From contig JBDKGH010000095.1 in assembly GCA_039798265.1 (NCBI GenBank), forward strand, positions 1-18,942: 18,942 nucleotides of DNA. Reading direction: 5' to 3'. The position numbers and the translations under genes are program-made. Below are positions 8,072-15,180 of the stretch, one piece after another (positions within the stretch are counted from its first letter, which is position 1; each line of letters starts with the position of its first letter). Below the pieces are notes generated by a model. That model searched no databases. It had not been told where the DNA came from and was given only the letters and a program-made list of their open reading frames with translations. This stretch comes from JBDKGH01 sp039798265 (lineage in GTDB: Bacteria > Bacteroidota > Bacteroidia > Flavobacteriales_D > Sanyastnellaceae).

Positions 8072-8087
8072 CTATACTAAAGTATAG
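8072..8087. promoter_or_regulatory. Palindromic operator between qorB and qorR
   Basis: CTATACT-AA-AGTATAG is a perfect 7-bp inverted repeat with a 2-nt centre. A third GTATAG half-site sits at 8100-8105, between the palindrome and the qorR -7 element. HxlR-family dimers bind short palindromes of this kind (TATA/GTAT-rich) between divergently transcribed target genes. The position relative to both -7 elements (about -40 to -55 for each) suggests that one site could influence both promoters. Binding itself is inferred. Confidence 0.65.
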
Positions 8088-8110
8088 TAGTATCATTTTG
8101 TATAGCGCCT

Positions 8111-8118
8111 TATATTTG
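8111..8118 (+). promoter_or_regulatory. -7 promoter element of qorR
   Basis: TATATTTG fits TAnnTTTG exactly and predicts a leader of about 30 nt before the ATG at 8155. The TTG at 8098-8100 is too close to be its -33 element. A GTATAG half-site overlaps the spacer. Confidence 0.6.
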
Positions 8119-8154
8119 CGACTCAGAATAACTCACGATAAAACGGCGACCGTC

Positions 8155-8529
8155 ATGGCTAAGGTGAAGAAAATAAATCTGTTTACTGAATGCTCTATCA
8201 CTTTTGTAAGAGCAATCGATGATACCATGAATGTAATTAGCGGTAAGTGGAAATTACCCATCATTGGATCTTTACTTTACGGGCCACGTCGCTTTAAAGA
8301 ATTGGAGCGAGATATCCCAAAGATCACCCCGCGTATGCTGTCAAAGGAATTGAAAGACCTCGAGGCGAATGGCATCGTTACCCGAACGGTTTATGACACC
8401 TTGCCAGTTACAGTAGAATACGAACTCACACCCTCTGGACTTTCATTGCATGAGGTGTTGAATGTAATGGTGGATTGGGGGCAAAAGCATCGTGCTGCAG
8501 TAGTGGGCAAAAAAACGGTGCGGGCTTAA
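8155..8529 (+). CDS. qorR: HxlR-family redox-type transcriptional regulator, QorR-like
   Basis: 124 residues from the ATG at 8155. The frame extends upstream to 8017, but that part overlaps the promoter region and gives non-HxlR sequence. The winged-helix HxlR (DUF24) signature is clear: VISGKWKLPIIGSLLYGPRRFKEL, then the recognition region ITPRMLSKELKDLEANGIV, then the wing (VEYELTPSGLSL). Cys13 (FTECSIT) sits just before the first helix, where family members such as QorR and YodB carry the cysteine that senses quinones and other electrophiles. It is divergent from qorB, and the likely role is autoregulation plus repression of qorB, relieved on thiol modification. Confidence 0.88.
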   Translation: MAKVKKINLFTECSITFVRAIDDTMNVISGKWKLPIIGSLLYGPRRFKELERDIPKITPRMLSKELKDLEANGIVTRTVYDTLPVTVEYELTPSGLSLHEVLNVMVDWGQKHRAAVVGKKTVRA

Positions 8530-8618
8530 GGGATTGTTTTTTCTTTTTTAACCAGTTAGGATAGAATCACCCCGTTCTGCTGCCATTAACTCATTTTTCA
8601 ACCGTTCATCCTTTTGTC

Positions 8619-8650
8619 TTGGGTTTCCGAGGGCAAGTCCATTAGATTTG
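8619..8650 (+). promoter_or_regulatory. Bacteroidota-type promoter of the ABC transporter operon
   Basis: TTG at 8619-8621 is followed after 21 nt by TAGATTTG at 8643-8650, an exact TAnnTTTG. This is the best two-part match to the phylum consensus in the window. The start codon at 8670 would follow a leader of about 13 nt. Confidence 0.6.
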
Positions 8651-8669
8651 TGGAGCAATTAAACCAGGT

Positions 8670-9602
8670 ATGAACACCCTCGAAGTCAAACACGTTTCTA
8701 AATCCTACGGCTCTTATCAAGCGCTGTCCGATGTGTCTATTCAGGTGCCCGAACAAACTGTCTTCGGTTTGCTGGGTCCCAACGGCGCTGGTAAAACCAG
8801 CTTGATCCGTATCATCAATCAAATTACAGGACCTGATAAAGGCGAAGTTTTTTTCAATGGTGAACCGCTTAAACGAGAACACATCGAACAGATAGGTTAC
8901 CTTCCGGAGGAACGCGGACTTTACAAGAAAATGAAAGTAGGTGAGCAGTGTATGTACCTCGCTCAACTTAAAGGCCTTTCTTCTCATAATGCCAAAGCGG
9001 TTCTGAAGGACTGGTTCAAAAGGTTTGAAATCGAACATTGGTGGGATAAAAAAATTGAAGAGCTTTCCAAAGGGATGGCTCAAAAGGTCCAGTTCATCAC
9101 CACGGTATTGCACGAACCAAAGCTTCTTATTCTCGACGAACCATTCTCGGGATTCGACCCCATCAATGCCGAGCTGATTCGCACGGAAATGTTGCGGTTA
9201 AAAGATAATGGCGCTACCATCATTCTCTCTACTCACGATATGGGAAGCGTAGAAACGTTGTGTGATAATATTGCTCTCATCAATCGTTCACACCTCATCC
9301 TTTCTGGTGGAGTGAAAGAGGTAAAAAACCGCTTTCGTACCAAAATTTATGAAGTGGTGTACACTGGAACAGCCATGGATTTGGCCATCAGCTTGTGGTC
9401 CAATTTTGAATTAATCAAAAATGAAAAGGTGGACGATCATATGGTCGCTCACATTCGTTTGTTGCGCGATCATACCTTAAACGATCTTTTGGGCGTGTTA
9501 CTCAAAGACCTTCAAATCGAATCGGTGCGTGAGTTGATCCCTGATATGGATGCCATATTTATTCAAGCCGTGAATTCTTTTAACAACAACAACAATGGGT
9601 AA
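8670..9602 (+). CDS. ABC transporter ATP-binding protein (NatA-like)
   Basis: 310 residues. The nucleotide-binding domain shows Walker A GPNGAGKTS (36-44), a Q-loop region reading GYLPEERGLYKKM (77-89, without the canonical glutamine, as is usual in this subfamily), signature LSKGM (132-136), Walker B LLILDEP (152-158) and the switch histidine in STHD. A C-terminal domain of about 80 residues (DUF4162-like) follows. It powers the ABC-2 permease encoded next. The NatA/NatB family is linked to Na+ or drug export, but the substrate here cannot be assigned. The gene ends in a run of five asparagine codons and overlaps the permease start by 8 nt. Confidence 0.92.
   Translation: MNTLEVKHVSKSYGSYQALSDVSIQVPEQTVFGLLGPNGAGKTSLIRIINQITGPDKGEVFFNGEPLKREHIEQIGYLPEERGLYKKMKVGEQCMYLAQLKGLSSHNAKAVLKDWFKRFEIEHWWDKKIEELSKGMAQKVQFITTVLHEPKLLILDEPFSGFDPINAELIRTEMLRLKDNGATIILSTHDMGSVETLCDNIALINRSHLILSGGVKEVKNRFRTKIYEVVYTGTAMDLAISLWSNFELIKNEKVDDHMVAHIRLLRDHTLNDLLGVLLKDLQIESVRELIPDMDAIFIQAVNSFNNNNNG
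9582..9596 (+). repeat. Short AAC trinucleotide tract at a gene junction
   Basis: Four AAC codons and one AAT encode five asparagines at the end of the ATPase. The permease ATG (9595) begins inside the last repeat unit. Changes in copy number would stay in frame for the ATPase. Confidence 0.7.
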
Positions 9603-10944
9603 GATAGGATTAATCATTAAACGCGAATACCTCACGCGGGTGAAGAAAAAGTCGTTCATCGTGATGACCTTCCTCGGTCCTGTGTTGTTCGCTGCGCTTA
9701 TGTTCGGAGCCATCTTCGTTACCATGAACGATAGCACGGAGTATGATGTTTTGGTGGTAGATGAATATGGAGTAATAACTCAATACGCCGATAGCACAAA
9801 CAAATTATTGGTTCCTCGTTTTTTAGAAAAATTCAAGGATACCGACCGTGTGCACTATGCGTTTACCAAAGAAGCACAAAGCCCAGAGGCCTTTAAAGAA
9901 GGATTGTACAACATCATGATTCAAGTGGATGATCAAACCTTGAACGATGGTAAGTGTGTTTTTTATTTTAAAAAATACCCAGGCGAAATGATTCAATCGC
10001 AAATCAAAAACGACTTGCAAGAATCACTAGAACGCTTCCGTGTGGTCGATAGCTTAAAGCTCGATTATGAAAAATACAAACGAGCGAAAATCAATGTGAG
10101 TTTTGCTGAGAAAAACATCAACAAACTCAACGAAGAAGACCGCACTCAAGAGAAAGCGGTCATCGGATTTGCTTTTGCGATTTTAATCTACATGTTCATC
10201 TTTCTTTATGGTGTGCAAGTGATGCGCGGTGTAATTGAAGAAAAGACAAACCGCATTGTAGAAGTCATCATCTCGAGTGTAAAACCATTTGAGTTGATGA
10301 TGGGTAAAGTGATCGGTATCGGCTTAGTGGGGCTTACACAGTTTCTGATGTGGGTGATGCTTTCGTCGGTGGTTTCTATTGTGGGCTTAACTGTTTTTCA
10401 GTCGAGCATAGCCGGTGGGGCAGCAGTAGTTGAAAATGCTCAGGTGATTCAAACAGGGGCCAATGAAGCCGCTATGATGCAAGAGTTGATGAATAACGAA
10501 GCGATCAATTGGTTTTTTGAAATCAATTGGCCCATGATGATCGGTTTGTTCATTTTCTACTTCATCGGTGGATATCTCCTTTACGGATCGCTTTTCGCTG
10601 CCATTGGCGCAGCGGTAGATAGCGAAACCGATACCCAGCAATTTATGATGCCCGTCTCGTTGCCCTTGGTTTTTGGATACATCGTATCCGCCATGATGAT
10701 CAGCAATCCCGAAAGTTCTGCAGGAACGTTTTTCTCCATATTCCCTTTTACATCCCCGATTACCATGATGGTTAAATCCATCATCGGCGCTCAACCTTGG
10801 TTGATCGTGGTATCCATGCTTGTTTTGGTTATCACCTTTGTAAGCTTCATTTGGTTAGCAGGACGGATCTACCGCGTGGGAATTTTAATGTATGGAAAAA
10901 AGGCAACCTACAAAGAGTTGTGGAAATGGATGAGGTATAAATAA
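9595..10944 (+). CDS. ABC-2 type permease (NatB-like)
   Basis: 449 residues. Membrane topology is that of ABC-2 exporters: a cytoplasmic N-terminus with the RREYLTRVKKKSF-like entry helix (here KREYLTRVKKKSF), a first membrane segment at about 21-43, a large extracytoplasmic domain at about 45-185, and five more hydrophobic segments near 188-210, 238-268, 312-340, 350-370 and 402-424. The cytosolic loop RGVIEEKTNRIVEVIISSVKP (211-231) is the conserved coupling region. It overlaps the ATPase gene by 8 nt (ATGGGTAA), so the two are almost certainly translated together as one transporter. Substrate unknown. Confidence 0.9.
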   Translation: MGKIGLIIKREYLTRVKKKSFIVMTFLGPVLFAALMFGAIFVTMNDSTEYDVLVVDEYGVITQYADSTNKLLVPRFLEKFKDTDRVHYAFTKEAQSPEAFKEGLYNIMIQVDDQTLNDGKCVFYFKKYPGEMIQSQIKNDLQESLERFRVVDSLKLDYEKYKRAKINVSFAEKNINKLNEEDRTQEKAVIGFAFAILIYMFIFLYGVQVMRGVIEEKTNRIVEVIISSVKPFELMMGKVIGIGLVGLTQFLMWVMLSSVVSIVGLTVFQSSIAGGAAVVENAQVIQTGANEAAMMQELMNNEAINWFFEINWPMMIGLFIFYFIGGYLLYGSLFAAIGAAVDSETDTQQFMMPVSLPLVFGYIVSAMMISNPESSAGTFFSIFPFTSPITMMVKSIIGAQPWLIVVSMLVLVITFVSFIWLAGRIYRVGILMYGKKATYKELWKWMRYK

Positions 10945-10985
10945 TGGACCTCGGTGTAGTTGTTCAATTAGAAAGGTGAAGAAAG

Positions 10986-11912
10986 ATGAAAGTTGCAATC
11001 GTTGACTGTGGTACCAATACGTTTAACCTGCTGATCGCAGAAAAAACGGACCAAGGTGTAGAAACCTTGTTTTCCAACAAACTTCCAGTAAAATTGGGCG
11101 CTGGAGGCTTTGAAAACAAAGAAATATTGCCTTCCCGCTTTGTGCGCGGATTGGATGCTTTGTTGAGCCACAAAACGAACATTGATAATTTTCAAGTAGA
11201 AAAAGTGTTTGCCTTTGCCACCTCCGCGGTGCGCGAAGCCAGCAATGGACGCGAGTTTATCGAGGTGGCTAGAAAAAACATTGGTATCGATATTGAATTG
11301 ATCGATGGCGATCGTGAGGCAGAACTGATTTATAAAGGCATCAAACAAACTTATGAGTTCACTGCCGATCCTACTTTGATCATGGATATCGGTGGTGGTT
11401 CTACGGAGTTTATCATAGCTAATAATACAGGCATTCTTTGGAAACAGAGTTTTCTGCTCGGCGTTAGTCGTTTGCACGATCAACTGAAACCGAATGACCG
11501 AATGACGCATGAGGATGTGCATCGTTTGCGCAATGTGTTAGATAAACAGTTGATGCCGCTGAAGAACATATTGAAGGAACTGCCTTGCCAAGATTTGGTT
11601 GGTTCTTCGGGTTCCTTCGATACCTTATTGGATCTTTTTCGCAAAGCGGCAAAAGATATCGATCCGGCATGGCGACCAGGATTGCTCAATGAAATCAACA
11701 TTAGCGCCTTTCCCGCTATACATGCTTACTTAATGGGGAGTACCTATGAAGAGCGGTTGAAACACCCTGCTATTCCTGCTATTCGTGCGGAGTACATGCC
11801 CTTGGCCAGTTACCTCATCAAGTTTGTAATGGAACATAACAAGTTTCGCCGCTTGTATCATTCTGCTTATGCTTTGAAAGAAGGCGCATTGGAAGAATGC
11901 ATGAACCGCTAG
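10986..11912 (+). CDS. ppx: Ppx/GppA family phosphatase (exopolyphosphatase-like)
   Basis: 308 residues, the short single-unit form common in Bacteroidota. It has the acetate/sugar kinase-Hsp70-type ATPase fold: DCGTNTFNLLIAE (7-19), FATSAVREASNG (77-88), a DREAELIYKG segment carrying the probable catalytic glutamate (near 111), and DIGGGSTEF (134-142), all characteristic. It hydrolyses polyphosphate ends and/or pppGpp; the two activities cannot be separated by eye. An SD-like AAAGGTGA (10972-10979) precedes the ATG, unusual among the genes here. It follows the permease by 41 nt and may be read through from that operon. Confidence 0.9.
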   Translation: MKVAIVDCGTNTFNLLIAEKTDQGVETLFSNKLPVKLGAGGFENKEILPSRFVRGLDALLSHKTNIDNFQVEKVFAFATSAVREASNGREFIEVARKNIGIDIELIDGDREAELIYKGIKQTYEFTADPTLIMDIGGGSTEFIIANNTGILWKQSFLLGVSRLHDQLKPNDRMTHEDVHRLRNVLDKQLMPLKNILKELPCQDLVGSSGSFDTLLDLFRKAAKDIDPAWRPGLLNEINISAFPAIHAYLMGSTYEERLKHPAIPAIRAEYMPLASYLIKFVMEHNKFRRLYHSAYALKEGALEECMNR

Positions 11913-11962
11913 TGAGCTGAACTTTTTCTTCACTCACTTGTCATCCATGCAATAATTGGGGG

Positions 11963-12106
11963 ATGAAAAAAGAGCATTTACCATCTAAAAAGTGTCCAGT
12001 ATGTCAACGTCCTTTTACCTGGCGTAAAAAATGGGAAAAGGTGTGGGACGAAGTACTTTATTGCAGCGAGCGATGCCGAAGGAATAAAAAGGCGGCTATG
12101 TCGTAA
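11963..12106 (+). CDS. DUF2256 small zinc-binding protein
   Basis: 47 residues, easily missed. It has two cysteine pairs: CPVC at 11-14 and CSERC at 34-38, separated by a basic aromatic stretch (QRPFTWRKKWEKVWDEV). This is the full-length DUF2256 pattern, a predicted treble-clef-like zinc finger of unknown function. In many bacteria DUF2256 genes lie beside cryptochrome/photolyase genes, but none is seen here. It starts 50 nt after the ppx stop codon and ends 22 nt before hldD, so co-transcription with either is likely. Confidence 0.87.
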   Translation: MKKEHLPSKKCPVCQRPFTWRKKWEKVWDEVLYCSERCRRNKKAAMS

Positions 12107-12128
12107 CTTTACCCCAAAATTAGAGCAC

Positions 12129-13097
12129 ATGATCGTAGTTACCGGAGCTGCCGGTTTTATCGCTTCAGCCCTTGTGGCACGTTTAAACGAAGAGCGTTTC
12201 AACGACCTCATCTTGGTCGATGATTTCTCACATGCGGCCAAACGTCCCAATTTTGAAGGAAAAGTATATAAAGCCCTCATCGATCGGAAAGAGTTCACCC
12301 AGTGGCTTCGTGCCAATGAGTCGCAGGTAGATTTTGTATTTCACCTTGGCGCACGCACTGATACCACTGAATTCAATAAAGCTATCTTCGATGAGCTCAA
12401 TGTGGAGTATTCACAAGAGGTATGGCGCATCTGTGCAGAATTTGCTATTCCACTCGTTTATGCCTCATCCGCCGCTACCTATGGTAATGGCGAGTTTGGA
12501 TACAAAGATGATCATTCCATCATTCCGTCTCTAGTGCCATTGAATCCTTATGGCGATTCTAAGAATGAGTTTGATAAGTGGGCACTGCAACAAGAGGCTG
12601 CGCCATTTTTCTGGGCGGGGTTGAAATTTTTCAACGTGTATGGTCCGAATGAATACCACAAAGGCCGCATGGCTTCGGTGGTGATGCATGCCTTCAATCA
12701 AATCACTGCCACTGGTGGTATGAAGCTTTTTCGCTCCCACAATCCGCAGTATGTGGATGGTGGTCAAATGCGCGATTTCGTGTACGTAAAAGATGTAGCC
12801 GAGATTTGTATGTTCTTGATGCATCACAGAAAAAACTCAGGTATTTACAATTTGGGCAGTGGAAAAGCCCGCACTTTCTTCGATTTGGTGAATGCTACCT
12901 TTTCAGCAATGAACAAAGCAGCACAAATCGAGTTTGTAGATACACCTGCTGACATTCGCGATAAGTACCAGTACTTCACCCAGGCTGATATGAGCAAAAT
13001 GCGCAGTATTGGTTATACCAAGCCTTTTCACACCTTAGAAGAAGGCGTAACCGATTATGTAACGAATTACTTGATGCGCGATAAAGCCTATTATTGA
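12129..13097 (+). CDS. hldD: ADP-L-glycero-D-manno-heptose 6-epimerase
   Basis: 322 residues, extended SDR fold. It converts ADP-D-glycero- to ADP-L-glycero-manno-heptose for the LPS inner core. Diagnostic segments are FHLGARTDTTE (71-81), YASSAATYG (111-119), Tyr141/Lys145 in YGDSK, NVYGPNEYHKGRMASV with Lys178 at the same number as the second catalytic lysine of E. coli HldD, and MRDFVYVKDV. The nucleotide-binding loop reads GAAGFIAS, so the third glycine of GxxGxxG is alanine (residue 12), which is compatible with NADP use. A TAACTTTA that overlaps the upstream stop codon may be a weak -7 element. Confidence 0.93.
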   Translation: MIVVTGAAGFIASALVARLNEERFNDLILVDDFSHAAKRPNFEGKVYKALIDRKEFTQWLRANESQVDFVFHLGARTDTTEFNKAIFDELNVEYSQEVWRICAEFAIPLVYASSAATYGNGEFGYKDDHSIIPSLVPLNPYGDSKNEFDKWALQQEAAPFFWAGLKFFNVYGPNEYHKGRMASVVMHAFNQITATGGMKLFRSHNPQYVDGGQMRDFVYVKDVAEICMFLMHHRKNSGIYNLGSGKARTFFDLVNATFSAMNKAAQIEFVDTPADIRDKYQYFTQADMSKMRSIGYTKPFHTLEEGVTDYVTNYLMRDKAYY

Positions 13098-13106
13098 GCC
13101 CTTCGC

Positions 13107-13114
13107 TATCTTTG
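13107..13114 (+). promoter_or_regulatory. -7 promoter element before the PTPS-folE pair
   Basis: TATCTTTG is an exact TAnnTTTG match about 20 nt upstream of the PTPS start codon, in the 36-nt gap after hldD. No TTG is at the ideal distance. It suggests that the pterin genes have their own promoter in addition to read-through from hldD. Confidence 0.55.
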
Positions 13115-13133
13115 CACCCCTTTTTAAAAAGCT

Positions 13134-13559
13134 ATGTCAAAAGTTGTTTATATCACCCGTCGCGAACGTTTCAACGCAGCACACAAGTTGTGGAATCCTG
13201 AATGGAACGATGACCGCAATTTGAAAACATTCGGTAAATGTGCCAATCCTAACTGGCATGGGCACAATTATGAACTGTTCGTTACGGTAAAAGGCGAGCC
13301 TAAACCCGAGACTGGATTTACCATCGACCTCAAGTTTCTCTCTGATTTGATTGAAGAAAGAGTGATTTCGAAACTCGATCACCGCAACCTCAACTTGGAT
13401 GTCGACTTTATGAAAGGCATCATGACTTCTACTGAGAACATCGCTATTGCGGTATGGGAGCAATTAGAAGAGGCCATCAAAGCAGAAGGCTGTGATTTGC
13501 ACAGTGTGAAGCTGTATGAAACAGAGAATAATTTCGTTGAATACTTCGGCGGTAAATAA
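13134..13559 (+). CDS. 6-pyruvoyl-tetrahydropterin synthase family protein (PTPS-II-like motif)
   Basis: 141 residues. Zinc ligands are His17 (NAAHKL), His42 and His44 (WHGHNY). The catalytic cysteine is Cys36 in GKCANPNWHGH, a C-x5-HGH spacing. Asp80/His81 (LDHRNL) and Glu127 (YETENN) complete the active site. Animal PTPS has C-x5-HGH with the same surrounding residues, while QueD has C-x3-HGH. So the sequence looks like true PTPS, which converts dihydroneopterin triphosphate to 6-pyruvoyl-tetrahydropterin. Automated annotation would probably call it QueD (6-carboxy-tetrahydropterin synthase). It lies 6 nt upstream of folE, which makes its substrate. Family is certain; the exact product is open. 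Confidence 0.9.
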   Translation: MSKVVYITRRERFNAAHKLWNPEWNDDRNLKTFGKCANPNWHGHNYELFVTVKGEPKPETGFTIDLKFLSDLIEERVISKLDHRNLNLDVDFMKGIMTSTENIAIAVWEQLEEAIKAEGCDLHSVKLYETENNFVEYFGGK

Positions 13560-13565
13560 TACACC

Positions 13566-14153
13566 ATGGAAGAAAAAGAATTGACTCCCGAGCAAGTGCA
13601 AGTGGCTCATGCAGTGAAGAGCATCTTGCATCACATCGGTGAAGACCCCGAACGTCAAGGCCTCTTGAAAACACCAGAGCGTGTGTCAAAGGCTTATTCT
13701 TTTTTAACCCAAGGCTATGAACAGGATGCGGCTGAAGTGTTGCGCAGTGCTATGTTCGACGAGTCGTATAGTGAAATGGTTTTGGTGAAAGACATTGAGG
13801 TGTACAGTTTATGTGAGCATCACATGCTGCCCTTCTTTGGTAAAGCGCACGTAGCCTACATTCCTAATGGAAAAATTGTAGGACTTTCTAAAATACCACG
13901 TGTGGTCGATGTTTTTGCGCGTCGCTTACAAGTGCAAGAGCGATTGACTATTGAAATACGCGATAGCATTCAGGAAACGCTCAACCCGCTTGGAGTAGCA
14001 GTAGTGCTCGAATGTCAGCACTTGTGTATGCAGATGCGCGGGGTGAGTAAACAAAATTCGGTGACTACCTCTAGCGCATTTAGTGGGGAGTTTTTGAATA
14101 ACGATAAAACACGGAAAGAGTTTATATCGCTCGTCGGAACAAAATTACATTAA
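13566..14153 (+). CDS. folE: GTP cyclohydrolase I
   Basis: 195 residues, type IA enzyme. It converts GTP to 7,8-dihydroneopterin triphosphate, first step of folate and other pterin pathways. The zinc ligands are Cys83 and His86 in SLCEHHMLPF and Cys154 in CQHLCMQMRGV. KTPERV, GLSKIPRVVDVFARRLQVQERLT and NSVTTSSAFSG are standard family segments. The homodecameric tunnel fold is implied by homology. It follows the PTPS gene by 6 nt (one operon) and is convergent with the outer-membrane gene downstream, the stop codons being only 4 nt apart. Confidence 0.96.
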   Translation: MEEKELTPEQVQVAHAVKSILHHIGEDPERQGLLKTPERVSKAYSFLTQGYEQDAAEVLRSAMFDESYSEMVLVKDIEVYSLCEHHMLPFFGKAHVAYIPNGKIVGLSKIPRVVDVFARRLQVQERLTIEIRDSIQETLNPLGVAVVLECQHLCMQMRGVSKQNSVTTSSAFSGEFLNNDKTRKEFISLVGTKLH

Positions 14154-14179
14154 GCGCTTACTTGCGCTTTTTTCTTTTT
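14152..14179 (+). terminator. Terminator of folE, inside the end of the convergent gene
   Basis: AAGCGC (14152-14157), loop TTACTT, GCGCTT (14164-14169), then a T-rich run to about 14179. The stem starts in the folE stop codon, and the rest lies inside the last codons of the minus-strand DUF6089 gene, where it encodes the lysine/arginine tail. Confidence 0.75.
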
Positions 14180-15141
14180 CCGCTGTGGCTCCACTTGAGT
14201 TTGCTGTCTTTTTCTTCATCAAACCAATAGTCGATTTTAATCATGGCGAACATGTAGCCATCATTGTCTGTGGGGTCGCCACGCTGCTGTCCTGGAGCCG
14301 TCACATTGCTGCTAATGCCTTCTTCTACTAATCCCAATGAAGGATTGCTGAGATAAGCTGCCATATCTCCATTATTCTGATCGTAAAGTTTGATATCTGC
14401 AGGATTATAATACACGCCGCTTACGTCGTCGATATAATCGGTAAAGGTGTATCGATAAGTGAGTTCAATACCGAATCCCCATTTTTTGCTCATCTTCACC
14501 ATGTAGTTGATGCCCACGGGTACGTTCCATCCCCATAGGCGATACGCTTCAGGACCGCCGGGATAAGTTTGGCCTTCGGTATGAAGGGGTTGTAGTTCTA
14601 CCCAATTTCCCATGTATTCTGCTTTGGGGTTAAAATGGAAATAACCCAATCCACCGAAAACGGTGAGATACGAAGCGCGAACTTTCCATGGACCGCTGCG
14701 TCCGCCAGAGCGATCCAAATTAAACTGGTGTCCTTTTTTACCTCCAATACGAATCCATATTTCGGGCATGAAGTTGATTTCGAAAATGTCCGAACGAAAG
14801 TGCAAATTGCGATTACGGCGGAAAACTTCTTTGGTGAGGTTATCATTTCCGCTAACCCTTCCGTAGGCTAGATCCGTGCGGAAATAAAGATTTTTTAGAA
14901 TTGCGCGGCGATAGCCGATCATGGCTCCGAAGTTGAACTCCGTAAATTCGAGGTCGCGAAAGTCGTTGGTGCCTATACCATCTTTTCCTCCAAGATCTCC
15001 TAGGAAATTGGTGACCCCTAAAGCGAATTCGATGTGATTGGGAGCCTTGGTAGAGTTGTCTTCTTTGAAAAACGCATTGGGTTGCGACCAAGCATAGGTC
15101 GAGCTAAATAGCGCAATCAGTATAGACAGGTTTCGAAACAT
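14158..15141 (-). CDS. DUF6089-type outer-membrane beta-barrel protein
   Basis: 327 residues from the ATG at 15141, chosen because it gives a signal peptide (MFRNLSILIALFSSTYAWSQ, cleavage near residue 20). The mature part is made of amphipathic beta strands rich in Tyr, Phe and Gly. FALGVTNFLGDLGG, MIGYRRAILKNLYFRTDLAYGRVSGND and RNRNLHFRSDIFEINFMPEIW match the DUF6089 pattern of Bacteroidota porin-like proteins. Function unknown. The last strand (MFAMIKIDYWF) is followed by a charged tail of about 20 residues ending KRKKRK. It is downstream of the SpoU methyltransferase gene (39-nt gap), probably in one transcript. Confidence 0.78.
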   Translation of the reverse strand: MFRNLSILIALFSSTYAWSQPNAFFKEDNSTKAPNHIEFALGVTNFLGDLGGKDGIGTNDFRDLEFTEFNFGAMIGYRRAILKNLYFRTDLAYGRVSGNDNLTKEVFRRNRNLHFRSDIFEINFMPEIWIRIGGKKGHQFNLDRSGGRSGPWKVRASYLTVFGGLGYFHFNPKAEYMGNWVELQPLHTEGQTYPGGPEAYRLWGWNVPVGINYMVKMSKKWGFGIELTYRYTFTDYIDDVSGVYYNPADIKLYDQNNGDMAAYLSNPSLGLVEEGISSNVTAPGQQRGDPTDNDGYMFAMIKIDYWFDEEKDSKLKWSHSGKRKKRK

Positions 15142-15180
15142 AAGGCGCTCAAATATAGGCAAGGAGCTTCTTATTGCCAA

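Noticed and set aside
8017..8154. Upstream extension of the qorR reading frame
   Set aside because: The extra 46 codons run through the operator and -7 boxes and are not HxlR-like; the ATG at 8155 gives the normal family length.
8530..8560. T-rich stretch after qorR as a terminator
   Set aside because: T-runs are present, but no convincing stem precedes them.
8598..9113. Minus-strand open frame of 171 codons opposite the ABC ATPase
   Set aside because: It lies opposite the conserved Walker A, signature and Walker B coding region, and its translation resembles no protein family.
8670..10944. ABC transporter as a drug-resistance or bacteriocin-immunity system
   Set aside because: There are no accessory genes or specificity features; only a generic NatA/NatB-like exporter can be supported.
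10968..11522. Minus-strand open frame of 184 codons opposite ppx
   Set aside because: A shadow of the conserved Ppx/GppA frame, with no family features or promoter.
11911..11938. AGTGAG/CTCACT inverted repeat after ppx as a terminator
   Set aside because: Only 6 bp with a 16-nt loop and no T-run; too weak to call.
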